64,000 nt of DNA, from positions 3,606,881 to 3,670,880 of the forward strand of contig NZ_FXAM01000001.1 in the NCBI RefSeq assembly GCF_900155475.1, given 5' to 3'. Every line of letters begins with the position of its first letter. Position 1 is the stretch's first letter. Position numbers and translations under genes: made by a program. Positions 26,330 through 35,330 of the stretch are shown piece after piece. This DNA comes from Methylomagnum ishizawai (GTDB lineage: Bacteria; Pseudomonadota; Gammaproteobacteria; Methylococcales; Methylococcaceae). The notes below the pieces were generated by a model, which saw only the letters and a program-made list of their open reading frames with translations, did not search any database and was not told where the DNA came from.

Positions 26330-27967
26330 ATGACCGCGGAAACCGTGAACATCCCCCATCAAGCCGGACAGGAGCGCGAATTCAGCCTGCTGTTCGTGAT
26401 CCTGCCCTACCGTGTCTATGCCAACGAGGCGAAATCCAGCAAGACGCGGAGTTTCACCGCGATGCCCTACGGCGTGCTGTCCATCGCCTCCTACCTCAAG
26501 AAGCACAGCCGCCGCCCGCTGGACATCCGCATCTTCGACATGAACCTCTACGACCGGGACGAATGGCATAGCGCCCTGGCGCAAACCCTGGCCCAGCGGA
26601 CCCCGGATGTCGTCGGCCTGTCGCTGATGTTCGATATTTCCTACCGCTACGTGGCCGAGATCGCGGGCGCGGCCCGGAAACTGTCGCCCGAAACCTTGAT
26701 CCTGCTGGGCGGAGCGGCGGCCACCACCTCCTGGGAAGCCATCCCCCGCGAGCAGCCCGATATCGACGCGGTCTGCTACGCCGAGGGGGAAGCGGCCCTG
26801 CTGCGTTTGGTGAACGCGCCCGAACCCAGGGCCGAACTGGCCCGCCATCCCGCCTGGGTCACCCGCCACAAGCTCGATCAACGGGTGCCGCCGGTTGCCG
26901 ATTATCTGAACGACCTGGACGAACTGATCGACATCGATTACGGCCTGATCGAATACTGGAAATACGGGATGAAAGAGGCGTTCTCGCCGTTCTCCTCCTA
27001 CGGGGACGACCATGAGAACCGGCAATTCTTCATCGTGACCTCCAGGGGCTGCCCATTCAAATGCGTCTTCTGCGCCGAGCCTTCCTTCCACGGCAAGAAC
27101 ATGCGCTATGCCAGCGTCGATGCGGTGATCGCCCATGTCGGCCAGTTGGTCGAGCGCTACGGCATGAACGTCCTGACGTTCTATGACGACCAGCTCTTGC
27201 TGGAACGGGACCGGGCCAAGGAATTGTTCCGCCGCTTGGCACCGTTCGGGCTGCGGGTGGAAACGCCCAACGGACTCACCGCCGCCTTCATCGACGACGA
27301 AATGGCCATGCTGATGAAAGGGGCGGGCATGGACACCGTGCCCCTGGCCATCGAATCGGGTTCGGACCACGTCCTCAAGCACATCATCCACAAGCCCCTG
27401 CGCCTGGACAAGCTCAAGGGCATCGTCGATACGCTGAAGAAGCGCGGCTTGTTCGTGCAGGGCTTCTTCGTCAGCGGCCTGCCGGGCGAACTGGAGGAAC
27501 ACCGCGACGAAACCGTCCGCTTCATCAAGGAGGTCGGGCTGGACTGGGGCAGCTTCAGTCTGGCGACCCCGCTGCGCGGCACTCAGCTTTACCACCTGTG
27601 CGTCGAAAACGGCTGGATCGACAAGAACCTCGGCATCGGCGATATCGACCTGAACCAGTACATCATCCGGGTACCCGGTACCGACCCCGACCACATCATG
27701 CGCAAGACCTATTTGATGAACCTGGAAGTGAACTTCGTCTACAACCACCGGATGTCGGCGGGCGATTACGCGGTAGCGGCCCGCTGTTTCGAGGACGTGA
27801 TCCAGCGCTATGGCAACCACGCCTTCGCCTACTATTACCTGGCCCAGGCGCAACGCGCCATGGCGGCGGACGACGGCGGGGACGCGCTCGAACACTACTT
27901 CCACATCGTCGAGACCGATCCCACCTGGAAAAGCTACGCCCAGGCGTTCGACCTACCCGTCCATTAA
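26330..27967 (+). CDS. B12-binding-type radical SAM protein with C-terminal TPR-like tail
   Basis: The 545-residue product has an N-terminal region resembling the cobalamin-binding fold (LPYGVLSIASYLKK-like segment, VVGLSLMFDISYRYVAEIAG, LILLGGAAATTSW) and the GxxExxL-type YAEGEAALLRL. The central radical SAM barrel has cluster Cys241/Cys245/Cys248 in RGCPFKCVFCAEPSF. A C-terminal helical tail (AVAARCFEDVIQRYGNHAFAYYYLAQAQRAM) looks like one or two TPR units. Such enzymes often carry out C-methylation. The classic DxHxxG B12 motif is not obvious, so cobalamin binding is unproven. A CGGAGG precedes the ATG. Confidence 0.8.
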   Translation: MTAETVNIPHQAGQEREFSLLFVILPYRVYANEAKSSKTRSFTAMPYGVLSIASYLKKHSRRPLDIRIFDMNLYDRDEWHSALAQTLAQRTPDVVGLSLMFDISYRYVAEIAGAARKLSPETLILLGGAAATTSWEAIPREQPDIDAVCYAEGEAALLRLVNAPEPRAELARHPAWVTRHKLDQRVPPVADYLNDLDELIDIDYGLIEYWKYGMKEAFSPFSSYGDDHENRQFFIVTSRGCPFKCVFCAEPSFHGKNMRYASVDAVIAHVGQLVERYGMNVLTFYDDQLLLERDRAKELFRRLAPFGLRVETPNGLTAAFIDDEMAMLMKGAGMDTVPLAIESGSDHVLKHIIHKPLRLDKLKGIVDTLKKRGLFVQGFFVSGLPGELEEHRDETVRFIKEVGLDWGSFSLATPLRGTQLYHLCVENGWIDKNLGIGDIDLNQYIIRVPGTDPDHIMRKTYLMNLEVNFVYNHRMSAGDYAVAARCFEDVIQRYGNHAFAYYYLAQAQRAMAADDGGDALEHYFHIVETDPTWKSYAQAFDLPVH

Positions 27968-27987
27968 CCCCTTCCCGGTCCGCCGCC

Positions 27988-29283
27988 ATGCCGCCCTGCC
28001 GCATCCTCCATATCACTGCCCACCTGGGCGGCGGGGTGGGCAAGGTGCTGTCGCGGCTGACGGCGGAATCGGCCCGGCGCGGGGAGGGTTGGACCCATGT
28101 CATCGCCTGCCTGGAAGCCCCTGAAAAATCCCAGTTCGTGGACCATGCCCAGGCTCATGGGGCCGAAGTGCTGGTCTGTCCCGACCCCGCCGCGCTGGCC
28201 GCGCGGATCGCCGCCGCCGATATCGTGCAACTGGAATGGTGGCATCATCCCAAAGTCGCGGCCTGGATGGGTGGCGATCCTTGGCCCGCCATGCGACTGG
28301 TGGTCTGGAGCCATGTATCGGGGCTGAGTCCGCCCGAGATTCCGCCCGAATTCGCGGCCCTACCCCACCGTTTCCTGTTCACCTCGCCCTGCTCCTGGGA
28401 ACATCCCCGCCTCGCCGCGTTGGACGGGGAAGCCCGGCGACGGATCGGCGCGGTGTTCAGTTCCGGCGGCTTCGACGACCTGCCGCCACCGCCCCGGCGC
28501 GACCCCGCCGCCCCGGTCAAGGTCGGCTATGTCGGCACGCTGAACTACGCCAAACTGCACCCGGACCTGTTGGATTACCTCGCGGCGGTGCGCCTGCCCG
28601 GTTTCCGCCTAGCCATGGTGGGCGATCCGACCCCGGCGGACGCGCTCATGGCCGCAGCCAAAGCGCGGGGGCTGGCCGGGCGGCTCCATCCACTCGGCTA
28701 TTCCACCCAGGTCGTGGCGGAACTGGCGACCTTCGATATTCTGGCTTATCCACTCAACCCCCGGCATTACGGCACGACCGAGAACGCCCTCTTGGAAGCG
28801 ATGGCCATGGGCGTGGTCCCGGTGGTCCTCGACAATCCCGCCGAGCGGCATCTGGTCCGCCAGGGCGAAACCGGCCTGATCGTGGATTCGCCCCGCGCCT
28901 TCGCCGACGCCATCCAGTATTTGGCCGAAAACCCCGAGGCAAGACAGCGCCTGTCCGCCAACGCCGCCCGCGCCATCCGCCAGGATTTCGCGGTGGGCCG
29001 CACGGCGGACCGGCTCCATGCCCATTACCAAACCCTGCTGGCCGAACCCAAGCGCGGCTTCGATTTCAAAGCCGTGTTCGGCGCGGAACCCGCCGACTGG
29101 TTCCGCGCCTGCCAGGGCAGGGAGGCTTGGCGCTTCCCCGACGGAGCCACCACCGAACCCCTGCCTCCCGGTCCCCATTGCCTGTACGAGCGGACCAAAA
29201 GCTCGGTTTTCCATTACCGCGATTGTTTCCCCCAAGACCCCCGTTTGGCCCGCTGGGCCGGACGGCTGGAAGCCAGCCGATGA
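27988..29283 (+). CDS. Glycosyltransferase, GT4-like
   Basis: The 431-residue product opens with ILHITAHLGGGVGKVLSRL, the Gly-rich acceptor loop typical of GT-B enzymes. It continues with a GT4-type C-terminal domain: VKVGYVGTLNYAKLHPDLL, MVGDPTPADALMAAAKARGL, then the donor-site segment TTENALLEAMAMGVVPVVLDNPAERHLV and GLIVDSPRAFADAI. The E-x7-E pattern is present in ENALLEAMAMG. It should transfer a sugar from a nucleotide donor during glycan assembly in the cytoplasm; donor and acceptor are unknown. An extra tail of about 60 residues follows. Its stop overlaps the next ATG (ATGA). Confidence 0.82.
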   Translation: MPPCRILHITAHLGGGVGKVLSRLTAESARRGEGWTHVIACLEAPEKSQFVDHAQAHGAEVLVCPDPAALAARIAAADIVQLEWWHHPKVAAWMGGDPWPAMRLVVWSHVSGLSPPEIPPEFAALPHRFLFTSPCSWEHPRLAALDGEARRRIGAVFSSGGFDDLPPPPRRDPAAPVKVGYVGTLNYAKLHPDLLDYLAAVRLPGFRLAMVGDPTPADALMAAAKARGLAGRLHPLGYSTQVVAELATFDILAYPLNPRHYGTTENALLEAMAMGVVPVVLDNPAERHLVRQGETGLIVDSPRAFADAIQYLAENPEARQRLSANAARAIRQDFAVGRTADRLHAHYQTLLAEPKRGFDFKAVFGAEPADWFRACQGREAWRFPDGATTEPLPPGPHCLYERTKSSVFHYRDCFPQDPRLARWAGRLEASR

Positions 29284-30431
29284 ACCTGACCGCCTTGCCC
29301 ACGCCGTCGGCCGCCCTCGGGCTACTGGAACGCCTGCCCGCGCCGCCGCCCGGACTTGGCCCCTGTCCGGTAGACCGGCCCTTGGTGCTATACGGGGCCG
29401 GCAAACTGGGGGAACTGGCCGCCGATATGTTCGCCGCGCTGGGCATCGACATCGCCTATGCCGTGGACCGTGCGCCGCCGCCTTCCGGTTTGCTCGGCGG
29501 GCGGATTCCGGTGCTGACCCCGGACCAAGTGCCTTCCCGGCACAAGTCCAGCGTTCTGCTCGCGGTCTGCGTCGTGACCGCGCCCTATCGACCCCTCCAT
29601 GATGTCCTGGCGGCATCCGGTTGGCGGCGCATCCGGCCCGTCTATGATGTGTTGGAGGCTTATGCCGACCGCCTGCCGATGGGCAATGGTTGGTTCGCGG
29701 GACCGCTGTCGGCGATGGACCGGGCGTGTATCGTGCCGGTTTTGGCACAGTGGGAAGACGACACCTCCCGCGCCGCCCATCTGCAAATCCTGGCCTGGCG
29801 CTGCTTACGCCAGGAATGGACTTTCGACGGCGCACCCGTCCAACTTGACGACCGCTATTTCATCCCGCCCATGCTCGCCGCCTTGGGTCCGCAGGAACAT
29901 TGCCTCGACGCGGGCGCTTGGGACGGGACGGCCAGCCAGCAGTTCCTACGCAGGACCGGCGGCGCTTGCCAAACCCTCACGGCCATCGAACCGGACCCGG
30001 ATAACGCCCGGCGCTTGCGTGGATGGGTGGCCGGATTGCCCGCCGAGTTGGCGGCGCGGGTCCGGGTGCTGGAATACGCGCTCGGCGCGGAAGACGGGGC
30101 ATGCGCCTTCGCCCAAGGCCATGGCATGGCTTCCCGATTGATGGCGGGCGCTGCGGGCACGACCTGCGTCCGCGCCCTGGACGGCCTGGACCTCCCTTGC
30201 ACCTTCGCCAAGCTCCATCTCGAAGGTGGCGAACTGGCCGCGCTGGCGGGCGGCCTGGACTTCCTCCGCCGAAACCGGCCTAAACTTGCGGTGACGGTCT
30301 ACCACAGCCGCGACGGACTGTGGCGCATCCCTGCCCTGCTGATGGAAGGGCTGGGAAATTATCGTTTTTATCTGCGCTTGCATGGCTGGTGCGGCACCGG
30401 AGCCGTGGCCTATGCGATCCCCCGCGAGTGA
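29280..30431 (+). CDS. FkbM-like methyltransferase with N-terminal Rossmann-like domain, divergent motif
   Basis: The 383-residue paralogue of 24050-25225 has the N-terminal LVLYGAGKLGELAADMFAALGI and AYAVDRA, then a SAM-binding region CLDAGAWDGTASQQF and a late motif FAKLHLEGGELAALAGG. In typical FkbM proteins this last motif is KxDxEGxE. Here the Asp is His, so activity or specificity may differ. The start codon overlaps the preceding stop. It probably methylates a sugar in the same glycan, or may have lost catalysis. Confidence 0.7.
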   Translation: MNLTALPTPSAALGLLERLPAPPPGLGPCPVDRPLVLYGAGKLGELAADMFAALGIDIAYAVDRAPPPSGLLGGRIPVLTPDQVPSRHKSSVLLAVCVVTAPYRPLHDVLAASGWRRIRPVYDVLEAYADRLPMGNGWFAGPLSAMDRACIVPVLAQWEDDTSRAAHLQILAWRCLRQEWTFDGAPVQLDDRYFIPPMLAALGPQEHCLDAGAWDGTASQQFLRRTGGACQTLTAIEPDPDNARRLRGWVAGLPAELAARVRVLEYALGAEDGACAFAQGHGMASRLMAGAAGTTCVRALDGLDLPCTFAKLHLEGGELAALAGGLDFLRRNRPKLAVTVYHSRDGLWRIPALLMEGLGNYRFYLRLHGWCGTGAVAYAIPRE

Positions 30432-30435
30432 ACCC

Positions 30436-32604
30436 ATGGCCGAAGCCCAAGAACCCCGCAAACCGCTCTTGTCCGTACTGGTCCCTTCGCACCGGAACTG
30501 CCTGGAGGCGATGCCCATCATCAGCCGCTTGGCGGCGCTGCGCAACGAGCGGGTCGAGGTACTGGTCGCGGACAACAGCGGCGATCCGCATAAGCAAAAA
30601 GTCTTGGATATTCTGCTCGGGATCGCGCCCCGGCTGAAAGTCGTCAAGAACCCGGACCATCTACCGCCGCATGAGAATTATAAAACCATCATCGATATCG
30701 CGTCCGGGGATTATATCCTCGCCTGCGCCGACGACGATTATCTCGACCCCGATTTCATAGACGCTGCGATCAAACTCATTATGGGCGTGGAACACGAGAT
30801 TTGTGTCATGCCCGCCCTCTACCAATATATAGGCCAAGGCCAACTTTATCCCACCCAAAGGATTCAAGAGCCCGCTGCCCCGGAATGGACCCACAGGGTC
30901 ATCGGCCATTTCGAATCCAAAATAATGCCGGTGCTGACCTATTCGGTGGTCCCGAAGCGCTTGCTCGCCGCCTTCCTCAATTATCAAAGATACCATCCCA
31001 TGATCGGGAGCTTCTTGGACTGGAGCTTTGAATATTTCGCCCGCGCCTGGTGCCCTTGTTTCTATGCCGATAATGGCTTTTATCTTTACGATTCCCAGCG
31101 CTGGATGAATATAGACTCGGCCACCGAAGCGGACGGCAGGCAGTATCGGAACGGTGGCCTGCCATTTTGGTTCGTGGCTTTCCATAAACTGCATTGGGCG
31201 GTGGAATTATCCAGTTTCCTGTACAGCGGCTATTTCCCCGGCACGCCCCAGGAACGGGAGCCCCTCATCAAAGCCTTGATCGCGCAAAACATGGGCTTGT
31301 TCCGCTATGAATCCTGCCTCAGCAAACGGGAACGCTTTGAAAGCGCACCGGTTTCCGCTGGAATCAAACGGGAAATCATGACTTTATTCCTGCAAAGCGA
31401 ATGGTCTTACCCGGAAATCCTGGCGATATTCCTCCGGCTGCTCGGCGAGGTTGCGCCCGGCAAGGCGTTGAGATACGAAAAATTCATCCATGCCATCCAA
31501 ACGCCCCGGCCTGGATATACCGGGTTTCCCGATCCAGCGGCCATCGATGGCGTGAGTGATAATTACTTGTGCCCGGAAGCCAAACCGCAAGACCGGGAAA
31601 ACTTGATCAGTATCGTGGTATCCCTCGGCCCATACACCGATAAATTATTGGAAACCCTCGACAGCCTTGTCGGCCAAACCTGCACGGACTGGGAAATCAT
31701 CCTGGTTGGCGACCCTGGCTCCAAGGATACCGATCATAGTATCGACGAGGTGCTGGCCTATTTTCCAGGCCGGGCCATCCGGGTCATCGCGACGGCGGGA
31801 CTGGGCTGGTCGGAAAGCCGTAATGCGGGCATCCAAGCGGCGCTGGGAAAATATATCCTTCCAGTCAATTGCGGCGATAAATTACACCCCAGGGCGCTCG
31901 AAAAACTGTCCGGGCTATTGCAAGCAGAACCCTTCGCCATCGCCTATAGCGATATTCAGGAATTCGGCACCGCCTCCCGCTATATCGAAACCTGGGGCCC
32001 CAGCGCCGGAAACCCGCCTTTGACCCACCCTTATCCCTATTGCGCCCTGTACCGGCGGGAAATGTGGGCAACGGCGGGTGGTTATAACCTCGATATGGCC
32101 CAGGACTACGCGGATTGGGATTTCTGGCTTTCCTGCGCCGGGCACGGCTACCGGGGGCGACACCTCCCCGAAGCGCTGCTGTTCCGCCGAACCGGGGAGG
32201 CCGATAGGGTCGCCGGATCGCCACAGCGCGAGACCGAATCCAGGGCGCGGTTGGTACTGAACCATCGGGCGCTGTACGACCCGTCCATGCTGGCCCAAGC
32301 CGAAGCCCTGCTGGCGGAACCACCCTCCCAGGGCGGCAAGCAGGAAGTCCTGGCCGTGATCGCCGAAGCCGAGCGGCTGACCGCGACCGAAGGCTTGGCC
32401 GCGGCGGTGGCGCATTACCGGCGTTGGCTGTGGTTCCGTTCCGCGGCTTCGCCCTTGGCCTACGCGGTCCAGTTCAACCTCGGGGTGGCGCTCCAACAAT
32501 TGGACGATCCAGCGGGCGCGGCCCGGGCCTACCGGCAGGCGCTGGAGAACAACCCCGGTTTCGCGCCCGCCCGCAACAACCTCGCCTTGCTGCCGGCCCC
32601 TTGA
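30436..32604 (+). CDS. Tandem GT2 glycosyltransferase with C-terminal TPR
   Basis: The 722-residue product contains two GT-A modules. The first (about 10-250) starts LLSVLVPSHRNCLEAMP and carries ACADDDYLDPDFID near residue 97. The second (about 388-600) starts ISIVVSLGPYTDKLLETLDSL, and its metal motif is replaced by VNCGDKLHP near residue 476, so it may be weak or inactive. A TPR-like end (YAVQFNLGVALQQLDDPAGAARAYRQALENN) closes the protein. The first 1400 bases use more AT-ending codons (many TAT, GAT, ATA, AAA) than flanking genes, which hints at separate acquisition. The start is set at 30436, four bases after the previous stop. Confidence 0.82.
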   Translation: MAEAQEPRKPLLSVLVPSHRNCLEAMPIISRLAALRNERVEVLVADNSGDPHKQKVLDILLGIAPRLKVVKNPDHLPPHENYKTIIDIASGDYILACADDDYLDPDFIDAAIKLIMGVEHEICVMPALYQYIGQGQLYPTQRIQEPAAPEWTHRVIGHFESKIMPVLTYSVVPKRLLAAFLNYQRYHPMIGSFLDWSFEYFARAWCPCFYADNGFYLYDSQRWMNIDSATEADGRQYRNGGLPFWFVAFHKLHWAVELSSFLYSGYFPGTPQEREPLIKALIAQNMGLFRYESCLSKRERFESAPVSAGIKREIMTLFLQSEWSYPEILAIFLRLLGEVAPGKALRYEKFIHAIQTPRPGYTGFPDPAAIDGVSDNYLCPEAKPQDRENLISIVVSLGPYTDKLLETLDSLVGQTCTDWEIILVGDPGSKDTDHSIDEVLAYFPGRAIRVIATAGLGWSESRNAGIQAALGKYILPVNCGDKLHPRALEKLSGLLQAEPFAIAYSDIQEFGTASRYIETWGPSAGNPPLTHPYPYCALYRREMWATAGGYNLDMAQDYADWDFWLSCAGHGYRGRHLPEALLFRRTGEADRVAGSPQRETESRARLVLNHRALYDPSMLAQAEALLAEPPSQGGKQEVLAVIAEAERLTATEGLAAAVAHYRRWLWFRSAASPLAYAVQFNLGVALQQLDDPAGAARAYRQALENNPGFAPARNNLALLPAP

Positions 32605-32613
32605 ACTTCCGCC

Positions 32614-34578
32614 ATGGATAAACCCAACCCGATGAATCCCGCATCCTCCCAGCCGCCCTTGGTCTCGGTGGTGATTCCTTGCTACAACCAAGCCCAATAC
32701 CTGCGCGAGGCGGTCGAGAGCGTGGCCGCGCAAAGCTATCCCCAACGCGAGATCGTGATCGTCAACGACGGCAGCCCGGACGACACCCGGGCCGTGGCCC
32801 AAGCCTTGATCGCCGAATTCCCGTCCCTGCCCATCTTCCTGGTCGAGCAAGCCAACGGCGGGCTATCGCGTGCCCGCAACGCCGGGATCGCCCAGGCCAG
32901 GGGCCGCTATATCCTGCCCTTGGACGCCGACGACAAAATCCATCCCGAGATGTTGGCCAAATGCGTCGATCTGCTGGAATCGCGCCCGGACCTCGCCATC
33001 GCCTATACCGATTACCAGCACTTCGGCGATGTCGATTTCGTCCAGCAGACCCCCGAATACGATTTCACCGTACTCAGCACCCAGAAATGCCTGCACACCG
33101 CCACCGCCCTCTACCGCAAAGCGGCCTGGACCGCGACCGGGGGCTATAAGGCCAATATGGTCTGGGGCATGGAGGATTGGGAGTTCTGGATTCACTGCGG
33201 CAAGCTCGGCTATTTCGGCCACAGGATTCCCGCAGTGTTGTTCTATTACCGGGCCAAGCTGGCCGGCAGCATGATCCAGGTGCAACGCGCCCATTTCGAG
33301 GAACTCTGGGCACGGATCGTATTGAACCATCCCGACCTCTATCCCGGCGAAATCCAAGGCTGGGCCGGCCGCGTCTGGGCCAGGGCGCTGGCCGAAATGC
33401 TGGCCGGGGGCGGGCGCTACCTGAATTATCTGGCCCGGCTGGACCTGGTCGCCTTGATCGGCGATGCCGAATGCCTCAGCGCCCAGGACGATTTCGCCCA
33501 TGTCGCCGCGCTTTACCAACTGTGGCTGCAACACAACCCGCAACAGGAACTCGGCTACGCCATCCATTTCAACCACGGAGTGGCCTTGGCCCAGGCCGGG
33601 GACGCCGCCGGAGCCGAGCGCAGCTATCTGAGGGCGCTGGAACTCAAGCCCGATTTCGCAGCCGCCGCCACCAACCTGGGCCTGATGCGGGCGCGTTCGG
33701 CCCAGGCGCGGGGTGGCGAGGGCGCACCTATCCCGGCCCAGACCTTCGGCGTCGATTGGCTGGCGATGGACCTGCCCTTTTCCTGCGAATTGCACGCCTT
33801 TTTCCCGCGCACGGAAACCCCTGCCGCCGGGGCCAAGCGGGTGTTGTTGATCTTCACCGAACCGCCCAGCCGCATGGCCAGCGCCGCCTGGGTGCGCGAA
33901 CACCACCACCAATTCGACCTGATCGTGACCTATCAGCGGGAATTGGCCGATTTGCCGAATGTGCGGCTCTTGGAATTCGGCTCGTGCTGGTGCGGCTACG
34001 ACGATCCACCCGCCGCCAAGGATTTCAGCGTGAGCTTCATCCTCTCCACCGGCTGCGACGATGGCCTGGAAGGCTACGCCCTGCGCCGCGCCATCGCGAC
34101 CGGGGCGGAAACCGGTGGGCCACCCTTCAAGCTCTGGCTGTCGCGCAAGGGCATACGGCTGGCCCCGGAAGACATCCCGCAAATCCAAGAGCGGGAACGG
34201 CTCGGGCAATATCTGGTGCAGGGGTTGGGCGACTCGAAAGTCCCGGTCTACGCCAGCATGTACAACCTCGCCATCGAGAACACCGACGCCGATTATTACT
34301 TCACGGAAAAGCTGATCGACTGCTTCATCAACTTCAGCGTGCCGCTCTACTACGGCACCGGCAAGATCGCCGAAATCTTCGACATGGACGGCGTCATCCC
34401 GGTGCGGGATATCGGGCAGGTCAACCAAGCGCTGGCCGGACTCGACCCCGCCGATTATTGGCGCAGGATGCCCGCCCTGCTGCGCAACCACGCCATCGCC
34501 CGCCGCTATGCCAAGCCAGTCCAAAAACTACAGGAATTGCTGGCCGCGGAATTCGGACCTGCCGGGGCAAGGCCGTGA
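32614..34578 (+). CDS. Three-part glycosyltransferase: GT2, TPR, GT10 fucosyltransferase-like
   Basis: The 654-residue product begins with a GT2 domain (about 15-260): LVSVVIPCYNQAQYLREAVES, VNDGSPDD, LPLDADDKIHPEM. TPR helices follow (about 290-365, AIHFNHGVALAQAGDAAGAERSYLRALEL). The last part (about 390-650) resembles alpha-1,3-fucosyltransferases of GT10: SMYNLAIENTDADYYFTEKL then FINFSVPLYYG near residues 549-581, matching the family ENxxxxxYxTEK...VPxxYG signature. GT10 enzymes use GDP-fucose, and gmd and fcl are in the same window. It may add two successive sugars, fucose being one, by inference. The end overlaps the next gene (GTGA). Confidence 0.85.
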   Translation: MDKPNPMNPASSQPPLVSVVIPCYNQAQYLREAVESVAAQSYPQREIVIVNDGSPDDTRAVAQALIAEFPSLPIFLVEQANGGLSRARNAGIAQARGRYILPLDADDKIHPEMLAKCVDLLESRPDLAIAYTDYQHFGDVDFVQQTPEYDFTVLSTQKCLHTATALYRKAAWTATGGYKANMVWGMEDWEFWIHCGKLGYFGHRIPAVLFYYRAKLAGSMIQVQRAHFEELWARIVLNHPDLYPGEIQGWAGRVWARALAEMLAGGGRYLNYLARLDLVALIGDAECLSAQDDFAHVAALYQLWLQHNPQQELGYAIHFNHGVALAQAGDAAGAERSYLRALELKPDFAAAATNLGLMRARSAQARGGEGAPIPAQTFGVDWLAMDLPFSCELHAFFPRTETPAAGAKRVLLIFTEPPSRMASAAWVREHHHQFDLIVTYQRELADLPNVRLLEFGSCWCGYDDPPAAKDFSVSFILSTGCDDGLEGYALRRAIATGAETGGPPFKLWLSRKGIRLAPEDIPQIQERERLGQYLVQGLGDSKVPVYASMYNLAIENTDADYYFTEKLIDCFINFSVPLYYGTGKIAEIFDMDGVIPVRDIGQVNQALAGLDPADYWRRMPALLRNHAIARRYAKPVQKLQELLAAEFGPAGARP

Positions 34579-35306
34579 ACATCGCCGTGCTGACGCCGAT
34601 TTACAAACCCAGGCTCAGTGACAACGAACTGGCCTGCCTCAAGCATTCCCACGCCGTGCTGCGCGGGCACGACACTTTCCTGGTGGGACCGGGTGGGCTG
34701 GCGCTGGATTTCTACCTGGAACAGTTCCCGGCGGCGAAATACGCCTTCTTCCCCGCGCACTGCTTCGCCTCGCCCCAGGCCTATAGCGACCTGCTGCTGT
34801 CCCAGGAGTTCTACCGGGCTTTCGCCCATTACAGCCATATCCTCATCCTGCAACAGGATTGCATCGTGTTCCGGGACGAGCTCGCCGACTGGGCCGCGAC
34901 GCCCTACGACTATATCGGCGCGCCCTGGGCCCATGTCTGGACCTATCAATTCCCGCCGCTGGGCAGCCCCTACGACGGCATGGGCTACCCGGTGGTGGTC
35001 GGGAATGGCGGGTTGTCCTTGCGGCGGGTGGCGGCGTTCCTGGCGGTGCTGGAAGAACTCGATTGGCTGAAACGGCGCTATGACGCCGTGGTGGAGGATG
35101 CCTTCTATTCCCTGGCCGGGCTGGTGTCCGAACGCTTCCTGGTGCCGAATATCACGGTGGCGGCGCGGTTCTCGGTGGAATGCGAACCCCGCCGGTTCGT
35201 CGAAATCGCCGGACGCCTGCCCATGGGCGTCCATGCCTGGGAGAAATGGGACAAGGCCTATTGGCTGGAGATTTGTGGGCAACAGGGCATCGGCGGCTTG
35301 GTTTGA
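34575..35306 (+). CDS. DUF5672-type protein of the glycan locus
   Basis: The 243-residue product starts at GTG, overlapping the preceding stop as GTGA. It opens NIAVLTPIYKPRLSDNELACL and contains ILILQQDCIVFRDEL, YDYIGAPWAHVW and VVVGNGGLSLRRV, which fit the DUF5672 family often found beside glycosyltransferase genes and thought to be glycosyltransferase-like. The D-containing QQDCIVF could be a degenerate metal motif. It is the last gene of the plus-strand glycan operon, and 24 bases separate it from the convergent ubiH. Confidence 0.75.
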   Translation: MNIAVLTPIYKPRLSDNELACLKHSHAVLRGHDTFLVGPGGLALDFYLEQFPAAKYAFFPAHCFASPQAYSDLLLSQEFYRAFAHYSHILILQQDCIVFRDELADWAATPYDYIGAPWAHVWTYQFPPLGSPYDGMGYPVVVGNGGLSLRRVAAFLAVLEELDWLKRRYDAVVEDAFYSLAGLVSERFLVPNITVAARFSVECEPRRFVEIAGRLPMGVHAWEKWDKAYWLEICGQQGIGGLV

Positions 35307-35330
35307 AACCCTGGGGCTTGGGCCTCCGGC

